From NCBI RefSeq assembly GCF_021916785.1, contig NZ_JAKCFC010000006.1:248001-312000 (forward strand): DNA of 64,000 nt, in the 5' to 3' direction. This document shows, one piece after another, positions 40,896 through 49,918 of this stretch. The translations under genes were made by a program, and so were the position numbers. The DNA is from Mycolicibacterium lacusdiani (GTDB taxonomy: Bacteria > Actinomycetota > Actinomycetes > Mycobacteriales > Mycobacteriaceae). The stretch's first letter is position 1. Each line of letters begins with the position of its first letter. The notes beneath the pieces were generated by a model. That model was not told the DNA's origin, searched no databases, and saw nothing but the letters and a program-made list of their open reading frames with translations.

Positions 40896-42446
40896 ATGAG
40901 TGTCACCGAGCACGACGCCGCCGGAGCAGACACCGAGATCACCGAGACCGTCGACGTCCTGATCATCGGCGCCGGGATCTCCGGCATCGGAGCGGCGTAC
41001 CGGATCGCCGAACGCAACCCACAGTTGCGCTACACCATCCTGGAGCGCCGGTCCCGCATCGGCGGCACCTGGGATCTGTTCCGCTACCCCGGCATCCGCA
41101 GTGACAGCGACATCTTCACGCTGAGCTTTCCCTTCGAGCCGTGGACGCGGCGGGAGAACGTGGCCGACGGCGGCGACATCCGCGACTACCTCGACACGAC
41201 GGCCCGCAAGCACGGCATCGACCAGCACATCCGGTTCGACACCCACGTCACCTCCGCCGAGTGGGACCCGGCCACCGACACGTGGACGGTCCGCGCCGAG
41301 CAGGACGGTCCCGATGGCCGACGGGCCACCACCTACCGGGGCCGGTTCGTGTTCTTCGGCACCGGCTACTACAGCTACGACGAGCCGCACCGCCCAGACT
41401 TTCCAGGCATCGACGAATTCGGCGGCCAGGTCGTGCACCCGCAGTTCTGGCCCGAGGACCTCGACCACTCCGGCAAGCGCGTGGTGGTGATCGGCAGTGG
41501 CGCCACCGCCATCAGCCTGATCCCCGCGCTGGCGCGTACCGCGGCGCACGTGACGATGCTGCAACGCTCACCCACCTACATGATGTCGATGGCGCGCATC
41601 GACCCGATGGTCGAGGCCATCCGAAAGGTGCTGCCGCCCAAGCCGTCGCACGCGGTGGTCCGGCTGCGCAACGCGCTGTTCCACGTGCTGTCCTACTTCA
41701 TGTTCCGCAAGGCTCCACGGTTCGGGCGATGGCTCATCCGCAATCGGACCATGGCCGCGCTGCCCAAGGGCTACGACGTGGACACCCACTTCAAGCCGCG
41801 CTACGACCCGTGGGATCAGCGCATGTGCCTGATCCTCGACCGGGACCTGTTCAACGAGATCGGTGCCGGGCGAGCGGAAGTGGTCACCGACCACGTCGAC
41901 CACTTCGACGCCACCGGCATCGTGCTGAAGTCCGGGAAGCACCTCGACGCCGACGTCGTGGTGACCGCGACCGGGCTGCAACTGCAGGCGCTCGGCGGCA
42001 TCCGGATCGTCGTCGACGGCCAGGAGGTCAATCCCGCCGACCGGTTCGTCTACAAGGAGTACCTGCTCGAGGACGTCCCGAACATGGCGTGGTGCATCGG
42101 CTACACCAACGCGTCGTGGACGCTGCGCGCCGACATGACCGCCCGCGCCTTCGCGAAGTTGCTCGCCTACATGGACTCGAAGGGCTACACGCACGCGTAC
42201 CCGCATCTCGGCGACGGCCCCATCGACGAGAAGCCGACCTTCGACCTGCAAGCCAACTACATCAAGCGCTCACCGCACGCGCTGCCGCGATCGGGCACGA
42301 AGCGGCCGTGGCACGTCCGGCACAACTACCTGCTCGACGTCGTCGACCACCGCTTCGACCGGATCGAGGAGTCGATGGTCTTCGGCCGTACGCACGGTCG
42401 GGCCCCCGCCCCGACTCCGGCGAACCGGGCGGCGCAGACGGCCTAG
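40896..42446 (+). CDS. Baeyer-Villiger-type flavin monooxygenase (EthA-like)
   Basis: A 516-residue class B flavoprotein. The first Rossmann motif VLIIGAGISGIGAAYRI begins at residue 21, the full BVMO fingerprint F-x-G-x3-H-x3-W-P lies at 175-186 (FGGQVVHPQFWP), and the second Rossmann motif GSGATAISLIPAL follows. It converts ketones to esters or lactones, or oxidises sulfur compounds, using NADPH and O2; the mycobacterial relative EthA activates ethionamide. ATG 40896 has GGAGG nine bases upstream and is preferred over the in-frame 40866. Monocistronic, ending four bases before the convergent phosphatase gene. Confidence 0.9.
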   Translation: MSVTEHDAAGADTEITETVDVLIIGAGISGIGAAYRIAERNPQLRYTILERRSRIGGTWDLFRYPGIRSDSDIFTLSFPFEPWTRRENVADGGDIRDYLDTTARKHGIDQHIRFDTHVTSAEWDPATDTWTVRAEQDGPDGRRATTYRGRFVFFGTGYYSYDEPHRPDFPGIDEFGGQVVHPQFWPEDLDHSGKRVVVIGSGATAISLIPALARTAAHVTMLQRSPTYMMSMARIDPMVEAIRKVLPPKPSHAVVRLRNALFHVLSYFMFRKAPRFGRWLIRNRTMAALPKGYDVDTHFKPRYDPWDQRMCLILDRDLFNEIGAGRAEVVTDHVDHFDATGIVLKSGKHLDADVVVTATGLQLQALGGIRIVVDGQEVNPADRFVYKEYLLEDVPNMAWCIGYTNASWTLRADMTARAFAKLLAYMDSKGYTHAYPHLGDGPIDEKPTFDLQANYIKRSPHALPRSGTKRPWHVRHNYLLDVVDHRFDRIEESMVFGRTHGRAPAPTPANRAAQTA

Positions 42447-42450
42447 CCGC

Positions 42451-44094
42451 TCACTCGGTCAGTGGGATCCTGGCGACCTCGACCAGATCGCCTGTCTCCG
42501 AGGGCTGTTCGAAGACGACCTCGGCCTTCCTGCCCGCGGTGTTGAGCGCCGCGATCGTGTTGCCGAACAGCGGCCCGCTCAGGTTGCGCCACTCGATCGG
42601 TAGGTCGGGCGACCCACTGTGGCGGGCCAGGCGCCGGGTGACCCGCGCTGCGCGCGGTGACCAGCTGAGCTTGAACGCGGGTTTGACGAACATCGGCACG
42701 TAGTTGTGGACCGGTGAACACACCAGCTGGTGCACCCGCGCCGAGGTCGACCCGGGCACGACCGCGCGTGCGGCGTAGCTGTGGTGGACGTCGCCGGAGA
42801 GCACCGACACGGTGGCGGGACCGCCCTTGCCGTCGGACGCGCGCGATGCGGCCCGGACGATGGTGTCGGTGAGTCGCAGGAACGACTGCAGGAACGCCGC
42901 CCAGTGCTCGAAGTCCGCTGCCTGACGGAACTTCTCGGCCAGCTTTCCGCGGATGCCGCTGCGGTTGGCCGCGATCTCGTTGATGGTCTGCAGGTCGCCG
43001 ATGGCCGGCGGCAGCAGCCACGGCAGCGAGGAGCCGAGCACGAGGTGGTCGAGGTCGTCGAGCCCCTCGTCGACCTGATCCTCCAGCCACTTGAACTCAC
43101 GGTCGCCCAGCATCTTGCGATCGCCGCTGTCGAGGATCCGGGCGTTGCGCGAGTCGACCATGATGAGCCGGCTGCGGCCCAGATCCCACCGGTAGCTGAA
43201 CCGCAGGCCCTTGTCGCCGTCGACCTCGCTGTCGGCACGGTCGGCGAGATCGGACAGATGCGGCCAGGTGTCGGACTCCGCGGTCAGCACCTTGCGGTAG
43301 TCCTTGTCGGCCGACAGTTCGGCCGGGCTGAGGTTGCCCAGGTGCTGATACACCCAGTAGGAGGCCAGGCCGGCCCGGATGCGGTCGCGCCACCACGGCT
43401 TGGCGTTGACCTCCTTGCGCCACGCGGCGGAGGTGTTCCAGTCGTCGCGGATGTCGTGGTCGTCGAAGATCATCGCGGTCGGCAGCGTCGAGAGGATCCA
43501 CCGGATCTCCGGGTCGCCCCACGTGTGCCGGTACAGCGATTCGTACTCGCCGTAGCTGACGACCTCGTCGGGCGGCCGCTGGCCCGAAGTTCGACGGCCC
43601 GACCGGCGACCCGCCAGCTTGCGGCGCGCGTCGGGCGTCAGTTCGTCGGCGTAGACCTGGTCGCCGAGCAGGATCAGCGCATCCGGCCACTGGTCGACCG
43701 GCAGTTCGGTCAACCGCTGGGCGTAGCAATCCAGCGCGTCCTGGCCCAGCTTGTCGTCGAGCTTGGCGTCGCCCGTCTTGGGGTAGCGGCACGACCCGAA
43801 GATGGCGCGCAGCCGGTACGCGGACTCCGGCCCGCGGGTGCGGATGACGCTGGGCGGGAAGGCGGAGTCGGCCTCCGGCCAGACCTTGGCGCCGTCGATC
43901 CGGACCTCGTACTCCGTGGTCGAATCCGGCGTCAGGCCCTGCACCGGGACGATGGCGTAGTGGAAGCCCTGTACCTCGAACGTGGGCGCTGAACATCCGA
44001 GTACCTCGACGGTCGCCGAGTGCTCCGTTTGGACCCACACCTGGGCTGTGGTCGCGCCGACGTGGCGCAGGACGGGACCGAGTAAGAGGCTCAC
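42451..44094 (-). CDS. PhoD-like phosphatase/phosphodiesterase
   Basis: A 547-residue PhoD-family metallophosphatase. A small fibronectin-like N-terminal domain (residues 1-90) precedes the catalytic part. Metal-binding motifs are FGSCRYP, ILLGDQVYADE, FDDHDIRDDWN and SGDVHHSYAAR. No Tat or Sec signal is visible, unlike secreted PhoD, so it is probably cytosolic. It hydrolyses phosphomonoesters or diesters using Fe/Ca. GTG 44094 is taken as start in place of the TTG one codon before it. Single gene. Natural substrate unknown. Confidence 0.84.
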   Translation of the reverse strand: MSLLLGPVLRHVGATTAQVWVQTEHSATVEVLGCSAPTFEVQGFHYAIVPVQGLTPDSTTEYEVRIDGAKVWPEADSAFPPSVIRTRGPESAYRLRAIFGSCRYPKTGDAKLDDKLGQDALDCYAQRLTELPVDQWPDALILLGDQVYADELTPDARRKLAGRRSGRRTSGQRPPDEVVSYGEYESLYRHTWGDPEIRWILSTLPTAMIFDDHDIRDDWNTSAAWRKEVNAKPWWRDRIRAGLASYWVYQHLGNLSPAELSADKDYRKVLTAESDTWPHLSDLADRADSEVDGDKGLRFSYRWDLGRSRLIMVDSRNARILDSGDRKMLGDREFKWLEDQVDEGLDDLDHLVLGSSLPWLLPPAIGDLQTINEIAANRSGIRGKLAEKFRQAADFEHWAAFLQSFLRLTDTIVRAASRASDGKGGPATVSVLSGDVHHSYAARAVVPGSTSARVHQLVCSPVHNYVPMFVKPAFKLSWSPRAARVTRRLARHSGSPDLPIEWRNLSGPLFGNTIAALNTAGRKAEVVFEQPSETGDLVEVARIPLTE

Positions 44095-44242
44095 CAACCC
44101 AGCCTAGGGGTAGTGGATTCCTGCCACTCGGCGATCAAATGCTGCCACCGGAATTAAACCCCTGACCTGCAGGTTCTAGCTATCAGACCGGCCGGAGAAC
44201 CTCCCCCCGGCCACCGAGAACCAGAGCAGAAGAGAGATCATC

Positions 44243-44410
44243 ATGAAGAAGTTTGGATTCGCCAGCGTCATCGCGACCGGTTTCGCCGCTGCTTTGCTGG
44301 GCTTGGCAGGACCTGCCGCCGCCGACAGCACCCACCACGGATGGATCCAGGACATCCAGCAGCAGGCCACCGTGGGCGTGGTCTCCTCGACCATCGGCAA
44401 CGGCCGCTAG
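44243..44410 (+). CDS. small secreted mycobacterial protein
   Basis: A 55-residue protein. A clear Sec signal peptide (MKKFGFASVIATGFAAALLG, cut near AAA-DS at about residue 27) leaves a mature peptide of about 28 residues with DSTHHGWIQDIQQQATV and ending IGNGR. AGAGAG lies upstream of ATG 44243. Small exported proteins of this pattern are common in mycobacteria and have no assigned role. It stands alone, followed by a 17-bp terminator stem. The 148 bases before it contain only leader sequence. Confidence 0.75.
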   Translation: MKKFGFASVIATGFAAALLGLAGPAAADSTHHGWIQDIQQQATVGVVSSTIGNGR

Positions 44411-44417
44411 TAACCGA

Positions 44418-44455
44418 CGACGAGGGGCACCCGAGCGATCGGGTGCCCCTCGTCG
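44418..44455. terminator. strong bidirectional terminator
   Basis: A perfect 17-bp stem (44418-44434 with 44439-44455) closes a GCGA tetraloop. It lies between the small secreted protein gene and the convergent gene at 44466. Confidence 0.87.
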
Positions 44456-44465
44456 CGTTCGGCTG

Positions 44466-45581
44466 TCAGTCGGCGACGGTGAGCCAGTCGGCGAAGCCGG
44501 AGGGGTCGTGGCGACCGAGCGCGCCGTGTTCGAACAGACCCCACCCTTCGACCGGTGGCGCATCGCCCTCCGTGCAGAGGCCGCGACCGACGTGGTCGAT
44601 GACGCCGAATCCGGCCCGCCCGACGATCGCGGGGTCGGTCATGTCGTAGGTGAGTCGTTCGGTGAACTTCTCGCCCTTCCAGAGCCCATGCACCCAGTCG
44701 GAGTCGCCGCCGTACCCACCGCCGACGTGGATCGGCACTGGGAGCTTGCTCTCCACCTCGAACCGGACCGGTGAGCCGTCGCCTGCGGTCGCGTCGATGG
44801 TCGCCCCGGTGGGGATACGGGTGCCCGAGCGGTAGTGAATCTTGATGCGCGGCCAGCCCAATTGCTCGATGCGACCGTCCTTCCAGATGCGGGTGCAGTC
44901 GTTGAGCGAGCGGAACCCCGTCGGCTCCTCTTGGATGATCAGCACGATCGAGAAGTCGTCGAACGCCATCGGCACGTACAACCACCACATGCCTTCGAAC
45001 GGCGGATCGGCAGGCCGCCCGGCGGGCTCCGACTCGCCGATCGGGCGGATGCCCCAGGACCGGTCCCGCGACCCGATCCACGTCTGCGGGTCGACGGTGA
45101 TCTCCTGACCATCGATCGCGAGACGACCGCTCCACGAACCCAGTTGGGCGAAGCGCTGGGCGTCGAGCGTGACGCGGTTGCCCGCGCGCAGGACGTGGCG
45201 TTGCTCCTGCACGACCGGGAACAGGCCGGTCCAGGTGAGGTCGGCGGCGACGCCCTCGGTCTCCTCGAGCACGATGCGCAGTCGGTGCAGGGGCTCGTCG
45301 ACCTCGACGCGGTAGTTCACCACCTTCTGGTTGAGCCGGTCACCGTCGATCGCATCCGAGAGGTGCACTGCCGTCTGCTCGTCCCCGCGTCTCACGAGCA
45401 CGAACGCGTCCTTGACGCCCAAGTTCGGGTAGTAGCCGATTCCGCTGATGAGGAAGACGTCGCCGGTGCGGTCGTGGGCGTTGAAGTACGACCGGTCGTA
45501 GAAGTTGCGGTCCGACGACCCGGGTGACGCAATGGGCTGCGGCAGTTGGTGAACGGGGAATTCGTCCATGGGGCCAAGCAT
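44466..45581 (-). CDS. conserved hypothetical protein, beta-rich
   Basis: A 371-residue protein rich in beta-strand patterns and conserved Trp/Asp residues (SWGIRPIGE, then PFEGMWWLYVPMAFDDFS and GRGLCTEGD). It resembles the actinobacterial proteins often paired with acyl-CoA dehydrogenases and APH-like kinases, annotated only as domains of unknown function. It has no signal peptide or membrane helix. Its ATG shares one base with the stop of the phosphotransferase gene (TGATG), with GGAGG just upstream, so the pair is translationally coupled and probably acts together. Function unknown. Confidence 0.7.
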   Translation of the reverse strand: MLGPMDEFPVHQLPQPIASPGSSDRNFYDRSYFNAHDRTGDVFLISGIGYYPNLGVKDAFVLVRRGDEQTAVHLSDAIDGDRLNQKVVNYRVEVDEPLHRLRIVLEETEGVAADLTWTGLFPVVQEQRHVLRAGNRVTLDAQRFAQLGSWSGRLAIDGQEITVDPQTWIGSRDRSWGIRPIGESEPAGRPADPPFEGMWWLYVPMAFDDFSIVLIIQEEPTGFRSLNDCTRIWKDGRIEQLGWPRIKIHYRSGTRIPTGATIDATAGDGSPVRFEVESKLPVPIHVGGGYGGDSDWVHGLWKGEKFTERLTYDMTDPAIVGRAGFGVIDHVGRGLCTEGDAPPVEGWGLFEHGALGRHDPSGFADWLTVAD

Positions 45582-46756
45582 CAGGCGATTCCTCCTTCCC
45601 GGGTCGCTGCGCTCCTGCCCTCCGCCTCTCCGATGAGCCGCTTCAGCAGGCCGACGTGATAGAACGTCGACTCCACGTCGTCGGGCTGGTCCATCTCGCC
45701 GAAGCGGACGCGCCGGGCAGTGGTGCGCATGAACACGCAGCACCAGATCACCCCGGAGTAGACGTAGAACCATCGCAGGTCGCCGAGCGTGACGCCGGTC
45801 AGTGCCTCGTAGGTGGCGCGCACGTCGTCCTCGCGCATCACCTCCGGCAGGCCCGGGAGCCCCGCCATCCCGGCCAGCTCCTGAAAGACGTCGTGCGCGA
45901 ACACCATCCACGCGACGTCGAGTTCGCGCGGTCCGACGGTGGCCATCTCCCAGTCGAGTACCGCGACGGGGCGGAAGTCCTCGTAGAGCACGTTGCCGAT
46001 TCGCGAGTCGCCCCAGGCGAGTACGGGCGGCTGCGCGGCCACGTCGTCGGGGAAGTTCTCGTCGAGCCATGCCAACGCCCGCTCGACGGTAGGGGAGCGG
46101 CCGATGTCGGGGACGGCGAACTCGTACCAGTCCTTCAGCCAGCCGAAGTGCCTGCGCAGCGGGTTCTCGCCGGGCGGGTCCATCTCGGCGAGGAACCCAA
46201 ACCGCTGCTGTGGGTCGGAAATCGAATGCAAGTCGGCAAGCACCCGAACCGTTGCGTCCTGCAGCTCGCGCTGTCGCTCCAAGGGAGCGTCGAAGAACCA
46301 GTTGTCCCCGAACGTGTAGGGCATCACGTCGGGCGGCACCAGGCCGTCGACGTGGTCCATCAGGAAGAACGGGGTGCCGAGCACGGTGCCCACGTCGTCG
46401 ATCCACCGGACGCGAGGCACCGGGACGTCGGTCAGTTCGCCGACCTGGCGTATCACCTCGAACTGGTGGTCCAGCCGGTAAGACGGGAACACCGGCACGT
46501 CCTCGGTGGTCGGCGCCACCCGCGCCACCCACTTCTGCTCGACGGGTCGACCGTCCTGTTGCCATCGTCCGGTGAGGATGATCGTCTCCGACGACATGCC
46601 GTTGGAGTCGATGCCGCTCTCCACTGTGACGTCGGGCGCGATTCCGCCCGGCATGACCGTCGAGAGCCATTCCGACAGCACGGCGGGAAGGGCCGTGGTG
46701 TCGCGGGATGAGTGCTGCAGGCGGCTGACGTCTTCGACAGCCGGTTCGTTGGCCAC
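45581..46756 (-). CDS. phosphotransferase family protein (APH/choline-kinase fold)
   Basis: A 391-residue aminoglycoside-phosphotransferase-like kinase. The catalytic loop WGDSRIGNVLYED near residue 240 (Asp base, Asn metal ligand) and the second metal motif AVLDWEMATVGPRELDVAW are intact; WGD replaces the usual HGD, as in ACAD10/Rv3168-like proteins. The substrate is probably a small alcohol or hydroxyacyl-CoA (known for ACAD10/11) rather than an antibiotic. First gene of a two-gene operon with the hypothetical at 44466. The TetR operator at 46775-46799 lies 19 bases before its start. Confidence 0.83.
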   Translation of the reverse strand: MANEPAVEDVSRLQHSSRDTTALPAVLSEWLSTVMPGGIAPDVTVESGIDSNGMSSETIILTGRWQQDGRPVEQKWVARVAPTTEDVPVFPSYRLDHQFEVIRQVGELTDVPVPRVRWIDDVGTVLGTPFFLMDHVDGLVPPDVMPYTFGDNWFFDAPLERQRELQDATVRVLADLHSISDPQQRFGFLAEMDPPGENPLRRHFGWLKDWYEFAVPDIGRSPTVERALAWLDENFPDDVAAQPPVLAWGDSRIGNVLYEDFRPVAVLDWEMATVGPRELDVAWMVFAHDVFQELAGMAGLPGLPEVMREDDVRATYEALTGVTLGDLRWFYVYSGVIWCCVFMRTTARRVRFGEMDQPDDVESTFYHVGLLKRLIGEAEGRSAATREGGIA

Positions 46757-46774
46757 GGTTCACCTTTCCGGAGA

Positions 46775-46799
46775 ATAACGCTACGGTGAGTAGCGTTAT
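46775..46799. promoter_or_regulatory. perfect TetR-type operator
   Basis: ATAACGCTAC (46775-46784) and GTAGCGTTAT (46790-46799) are perfect 10-base inverted arms with the 5-base spacer GGTGA. The site lies between the divergent kinase and TetR genes and runs into the TetR start codon, so one dimer could repress both. Confidence 0.75.
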
Positions 46800-47421
46800 G
46801 AAAACAGACTCGGGTGCCGATGTCGAGACCCGCGAGGATCAGGGGCGAAATTCGGGCGCCGGTCGACCACGCGACCCACGCATCGACGCTGCCATACTCG
46901 AGGCCACCGCGGACCTTCTCGTCGAAATCGGTTATGCCAACCTCACGATGGCCGCGGTCGCCGAGAAGGCGGGCACCACCAAGACCGCGCTGTACCGCCG
47001 CTGGTCCAGCAAGGCCGAACTCGTCCACGAAGCCGCGTTTCCCGCTGCGCCGACGGCGTTGAGCGCCCCCGAGGGCGACATCGCAGGCGACGTGCGGGCG
47101 ATGATCGCCGCGACGCGCGACGTCTTCGTGACCCCGGTGGTGCGGTCGGCACTGCCCGGCCTCATCGCCGACATGGCCGGTGACCCCGAGTTGAACGCCC
47201 GCGTCCTGAACCGCTTCGTCGGGCTGTTCGACCTGGTCCGCGAACGGCTCGAACACGCGATCTCCCAGGGCGAGGTGCAACCCGACGTCGACCCGGTGCG
47301 CCTGATCGAGATCGTGGGTGGCGCAACGCTTCTTCGCCTGCTGCTCGACCCCGGTGGCGGACTCGACGACACCTGGGTCGATCAGACCGCCGCCATCATC
47401 AGCCACGGCGTCAAGGTCTGA
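46798..47421 (+). CDS. TetR family transcriptional regulator
   Basis: A 207-residue repressor. After a charged N-terminal tail, GRPRDPRIDAAILEATADLLVEIGYANLTMAAVAEKAGTTKTALYRRWSSKAEL is the helix-turn-helix, followed by a TetR_C-type ligand domain. The GTG at 46786 is an alternative start. Either start lies in or next to the palindrome at 46775-46799, pointing to autoregulation and control of the divergent kinase operon. Followed after 17 bases by a small hypothetical gene on the same strand. Ligand unknown, perhaps an acyl-CoA. Confidence 0.85.
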   Translation: MKTDSGADVETREDQGRNSGAGRPRDPRIDAAILEATADLLVEIGYANLTMAAVAEKAGTTKTALYRRWSSKAELVHEAAFPAAPTALSAPEGDIAGDVRAMIAATRDVFVTPVVRSALPGLIADMAGDPELNARVLNRFVGLFDLVRERLEHAISQGEVQPDVDPVRLIEIVGGATLLRLLLDPGGGLDDTWVDQTAAIISHGVKV

Positions 47422-47438
47422 CCAGTACCGTTTACGGC

Positions 47439-47774
47439 ATGTACGTGCAGCTGACCGTGAACGACGAGGACGGGGTGCCCGAGGTCTACTCCACTCCGCC
47501 CTGGACAGACGATGCGGATGGTCGCGCCGAGACCGCCAGGGTGGTCGTCGACCCCGTCGGCAGGCCCGACGGTGACCGCGCCGGGGTGTTGCTCACCATG
47601 ACCATCGGCGAAGCCCTGGTCCTGGGTCGCAGGATCACCGAGATCGCCGAGCTGGCCGCCGAGGGGCAGTTCTCCAGGCGCGGCACCCAGTGGCGCAAGG
47701 AGGTCCAGGACCGCAAGCGGCGGGAGGCTTGGAACGTTCTGATGGCGGGCTCCGACGACGAGACGCCGGACTAA
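47439..47774 (+). CDS. small hypothetical protein
   Basis: A 111-residue protein with acidic N-terminus (NDEDGVPEVYSTPPWTDDADG), a helical middle (GEALVLGRRITEIAELAAEG) and a basic C-terminal helix (RKEVQDRKRREAW). I do not recognise the family. It has no signal peptide. It lies 17 bases after the TetR stop and is probably co-transcribed with it. Its stop overlaps the stop of the convergent flavoprotein gene by four bases. Confidence 0.65.
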   Translation: MYVQLTVNDEDGVPEVYSTPPWTDDADGRAETARVVVDPVGRPDGDRAGVLLTMTIGEALVLGRRITEIAELAAEGQFSRRGTQWRKEVQDRKRREAWNVLMAGSDDETPD

Positions 47775-49129
47775 GCCAGGGCGCCCAACAGCTGATTGAA
47801 CGCCTCGGTCATCGAGGGGTGGGTGTAGATCTCGTCGCGCAGCGTCGAGGCCGTGATGCCGTGGCGCATGGCCAGGGCGACGGTGTTGATCACCTCGTGC
47901 GAGTCGTAGCTCAGCAACGCGGCGCCGAGGATCTCGTCGGTGTCGGCGTCCACGACGGCCTTCATCATTCCCTTGGCCTGGTGCACGATGCGCGCCCGCG
48001 GCACGGTCGCCATCTTGGCCACCGGCAGTGCCGCCACCTTGACGCGGTGACCCGCGGCCCTGGCCTCGCGCTCGGTCATGCCCACCCGCGACAGCGGCGG
48101 CGTCATGAACAGCGAGAACGGCACCGCCCGCCGGTCGGCGGTGGAGCGGGATCCGGAGCCGGAGAGTTGATCGGCGACGATGCGGTAGTCGTCGAGCGAG
48201 ACGTACGTGAACTGCGGGCCGCCGTTGACGTCACCGACCGCGAACACGTGCGGCACGTTGGTGCGCAGGTACTCGTCGACCTCGATCGAACCGTCGGGCC
48301 GCGTGACGACGCCGGCGTTCGGCAGGCCCAGATCCGCCGTGACGGGATGCCGGCCCAGTGCCACCAGGATCAGGTCGGCGTCGACGCTCGTCGGCGCACC
48401 GCCCATCTCGTAGTGCACGGTCCCGCCATCGACGGCCGTCACCTGCGCCGACGTGACCACGCGGACGCCGGCTTCGCCCAGCAGTTCGGTTGCGCACGAG
48501 GCGATGTCGTCGTCCTCGCGACTCAGGACCGCGTCGTGACGTTCCAGCACGGTCACCTCGGCGCCGTACGCGGCGTACATCGCGGCGAACTCCAGTCCCA
48601 CGTATCCGCCGCCGAGCACAACCAGCCGTGCGGGCAGGTCCTCGGTGGACAGCAGGTCCGTGCTCGTCACGGCACGCGGGTTGTCGCGCAGGCCGGGGAC
48701 GTCGGGCCACGTCGGCTCCGATCCCGTCCCGATCACGATGGTGCGACCGGTCACGGTCACCGTGCCCTCGGCGGTGTCGACGGCCACGGTGTGCGGATCG
48801 ACGAACGACGCGGCGCCGGTGAGGACCTCGACGCTGGGAATGGTGTTCAGCATCGCGAAGTTCTCCGCGCGCAGCCCCGTGGTGAGGTCCGCGGTGGCCC
48901 GCACTGCGGCGGTGTAGACCACGGGCGTCGGCGGGTGCACCGACACCTCCTCGGCCTGGTAGACCATCGACTTCGTGGGGACGCAGCCGATGTTGATGCA
49001 CGTGCCGCCGTACATCCGAGCCGAGCGTTCGATCATCACGACGCGCTTGCCCTGCTTGCCGAGTGTGGCCGCAAGAGTCTTGCCGCCCTTGCCGAAGCCG
49101 ATGACGATCAGGTCTGCGTCGATGGTCAC
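47771..49129 (-). CDS. pyridine nucleotide-disulfide oxidoreductase family protein
   Basis: A 452-residue class I flavoprotein reductase. The FAD motif is DLIVIGFGKGGKTLAA, the redox-active disulfide GGTCINIGCVPTKS (Cys-x4-Cys) near residue 40, the NAD motif VVLGGGYVGLEFAA near residue 170, and the C-terminal dimer motif HPSMTEAFNQLLG carries the active-site His/Glu. It belongs with mercuric reductase/lipoamide dehydrogenase-like enzymes; the exact disulfide substrate is not known, and mercury-binding extra Cys are absent. The GTG start overlaps the enoyl-CoA hydratase stop (GTGA). Possibly a distal part of the nuo transcript. Confidence 0.85.
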   Translation of the reverse strand: MTIDADLIVIGFGKGGKTLAATLGKQGKRVVMIERSARMYGGTCINIGCVPTKSMVYQAEEVSVHPPTPVVYTAAVRATADLTTGLRAENFAMLNTIPSVEVLTGAASFVDPHTVAVDTAEGTVTVTGRTIVIGTGSEPTWPDVPGLRDNPRAVTSTDLLSTEDLPARLVVLGGGYVGLEFAAMYAAYGAEVTVLERHDAVLSREDDDIASCATELLGEAGVRVVTSAQVTAVDGGTVHYEMGGAPTSVDADLILVALGRHPVTADLGLPNAGVVTRPDGSIEVDEYLRTNVPHVFAVGDVNGGPQFTYVSLDDYRIVADQLSGSGSRSTADRRAVPFSLFMTPPLSRVGMTEREARAAGHRVKVAALPVAKMATVPRARIVHQAKGMMKAVVDADTDEILGAALLSYDSHEVINTVALAMRHGITASTLRDEIYTHPSMTEAFNQLLGALA

Positions 49130-49908
49130 GGTGCCGCCTTTGGGTTGATCTGCGCCTTGTTGTTGGCGACGACGTCGCGGCGGCGTTGATCCAGCCCCGC
49201 GAGGTCGTAGTCGTGCGCGCCTGCGATGTCGCCTTCGGCGGCCAGTGCGGGTTGGGTCACGGTCGCAGCGCCGCGCACGTAGATCTCCTTGAGTCCCAGC
49301 ATGGTCGGACGCGGCACCTCGGCGATCCTGCTTGCGAGTTCGACCGCGTGGGCGAGCAACCGCTCGTGCGGGACCACCTCGGTGACGAGCCCGATGTGCT
49401 CGGCGCGTGCGGCGTCTACCACCTCGCCGGTCATCGACAGCCGCCGTGCCATCGCCACACCGACCACCTGAGGGAGCCGTGCCGTCATGCCGCCGCCCGG
49501 CAGGATGCCCACCCGGGCATGGGTGTCGGCGAACACTGCGCGGTCGGAGGCGATCAGGAAGTCGCAGCCCAACGCCATCTCCAGACCACCGGTGAAGGTG
49601 GCGCCATTGACCGCACCGACGACGGGTGTCGTCATCTGGGCCACGGCCGCGATGCAACTCTGCGTCTTGAACTCCTCGAAGTACTTCAGGCCGTCGCGCG
49701 CGGCCTCCTTCAGGTCGATGCCCGCGCAGAACGCCGGATCCGTGCCGGTGAGCACGACGGCCCGCACGGCGTCGTCGACGTCCGCGGTCCGAAGTGCGGC
49801 GTACAGCGCGCGAATCAGCTCGCGGTTCAGAGCGTTTCGCGACTCGGGCCGGTTCAGGGTCAGCACCCGGACGTGCTCGTGGTCGGCGACGAGCACCAGT
49901 TCGCTCAT
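49126..49908 (-). CDS. enoyl-CoA hydratase/isomerase family protein
   Basis: Crotonase-fold protein of 260 residues. The oxyanion segments are AFCAGIDLKEA and ALGCDFLIASDRAVFADTHARVGILPGGG; the latter lacks the usual catalytic Glu, as in many mycobacterial EchA proteins. It starts at ATG 49908 (MSELVLVAD), about ten bases after the nuoN stop, so read-through from the nuo operon is likely. Its stop overlaps the next gene. The catalysed acyl-CoA step is unknown. Confidence 0.82.
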   Translation of the reverse strand: MSELVLVADHEHVRVLTLNRPESRNALNRELIRALYAALRTADVDDAVRAVVLTGTDPAFCAGIDLKEAARDGLKYFEEFKTQSCIAAVAQMTTPVVGAVNGATFTGGLEMALGCDFLIASDRAVFADTHARVGILPGGGMTARLPQVVGVAMARRLSMTGEVVDAARAEHIGLVTEVVPHERLLAHAVELASRIAEVPRPTMLGLKEIYVRGAATVTQPALAAEGDIAGAHDYDLAGLDQRRRDVVANNKAQINPKAAP

Positions 49909-49918
49909 GGCGGGCACG

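Noticed and set aside
45581..46756. Aminoglycoside resistance gene
   Set aside because: The kinase has the WGDSRIGN loop and length of ACAD10/Rv3168-like housekeeping proteins, not of APH resistance enzymes.
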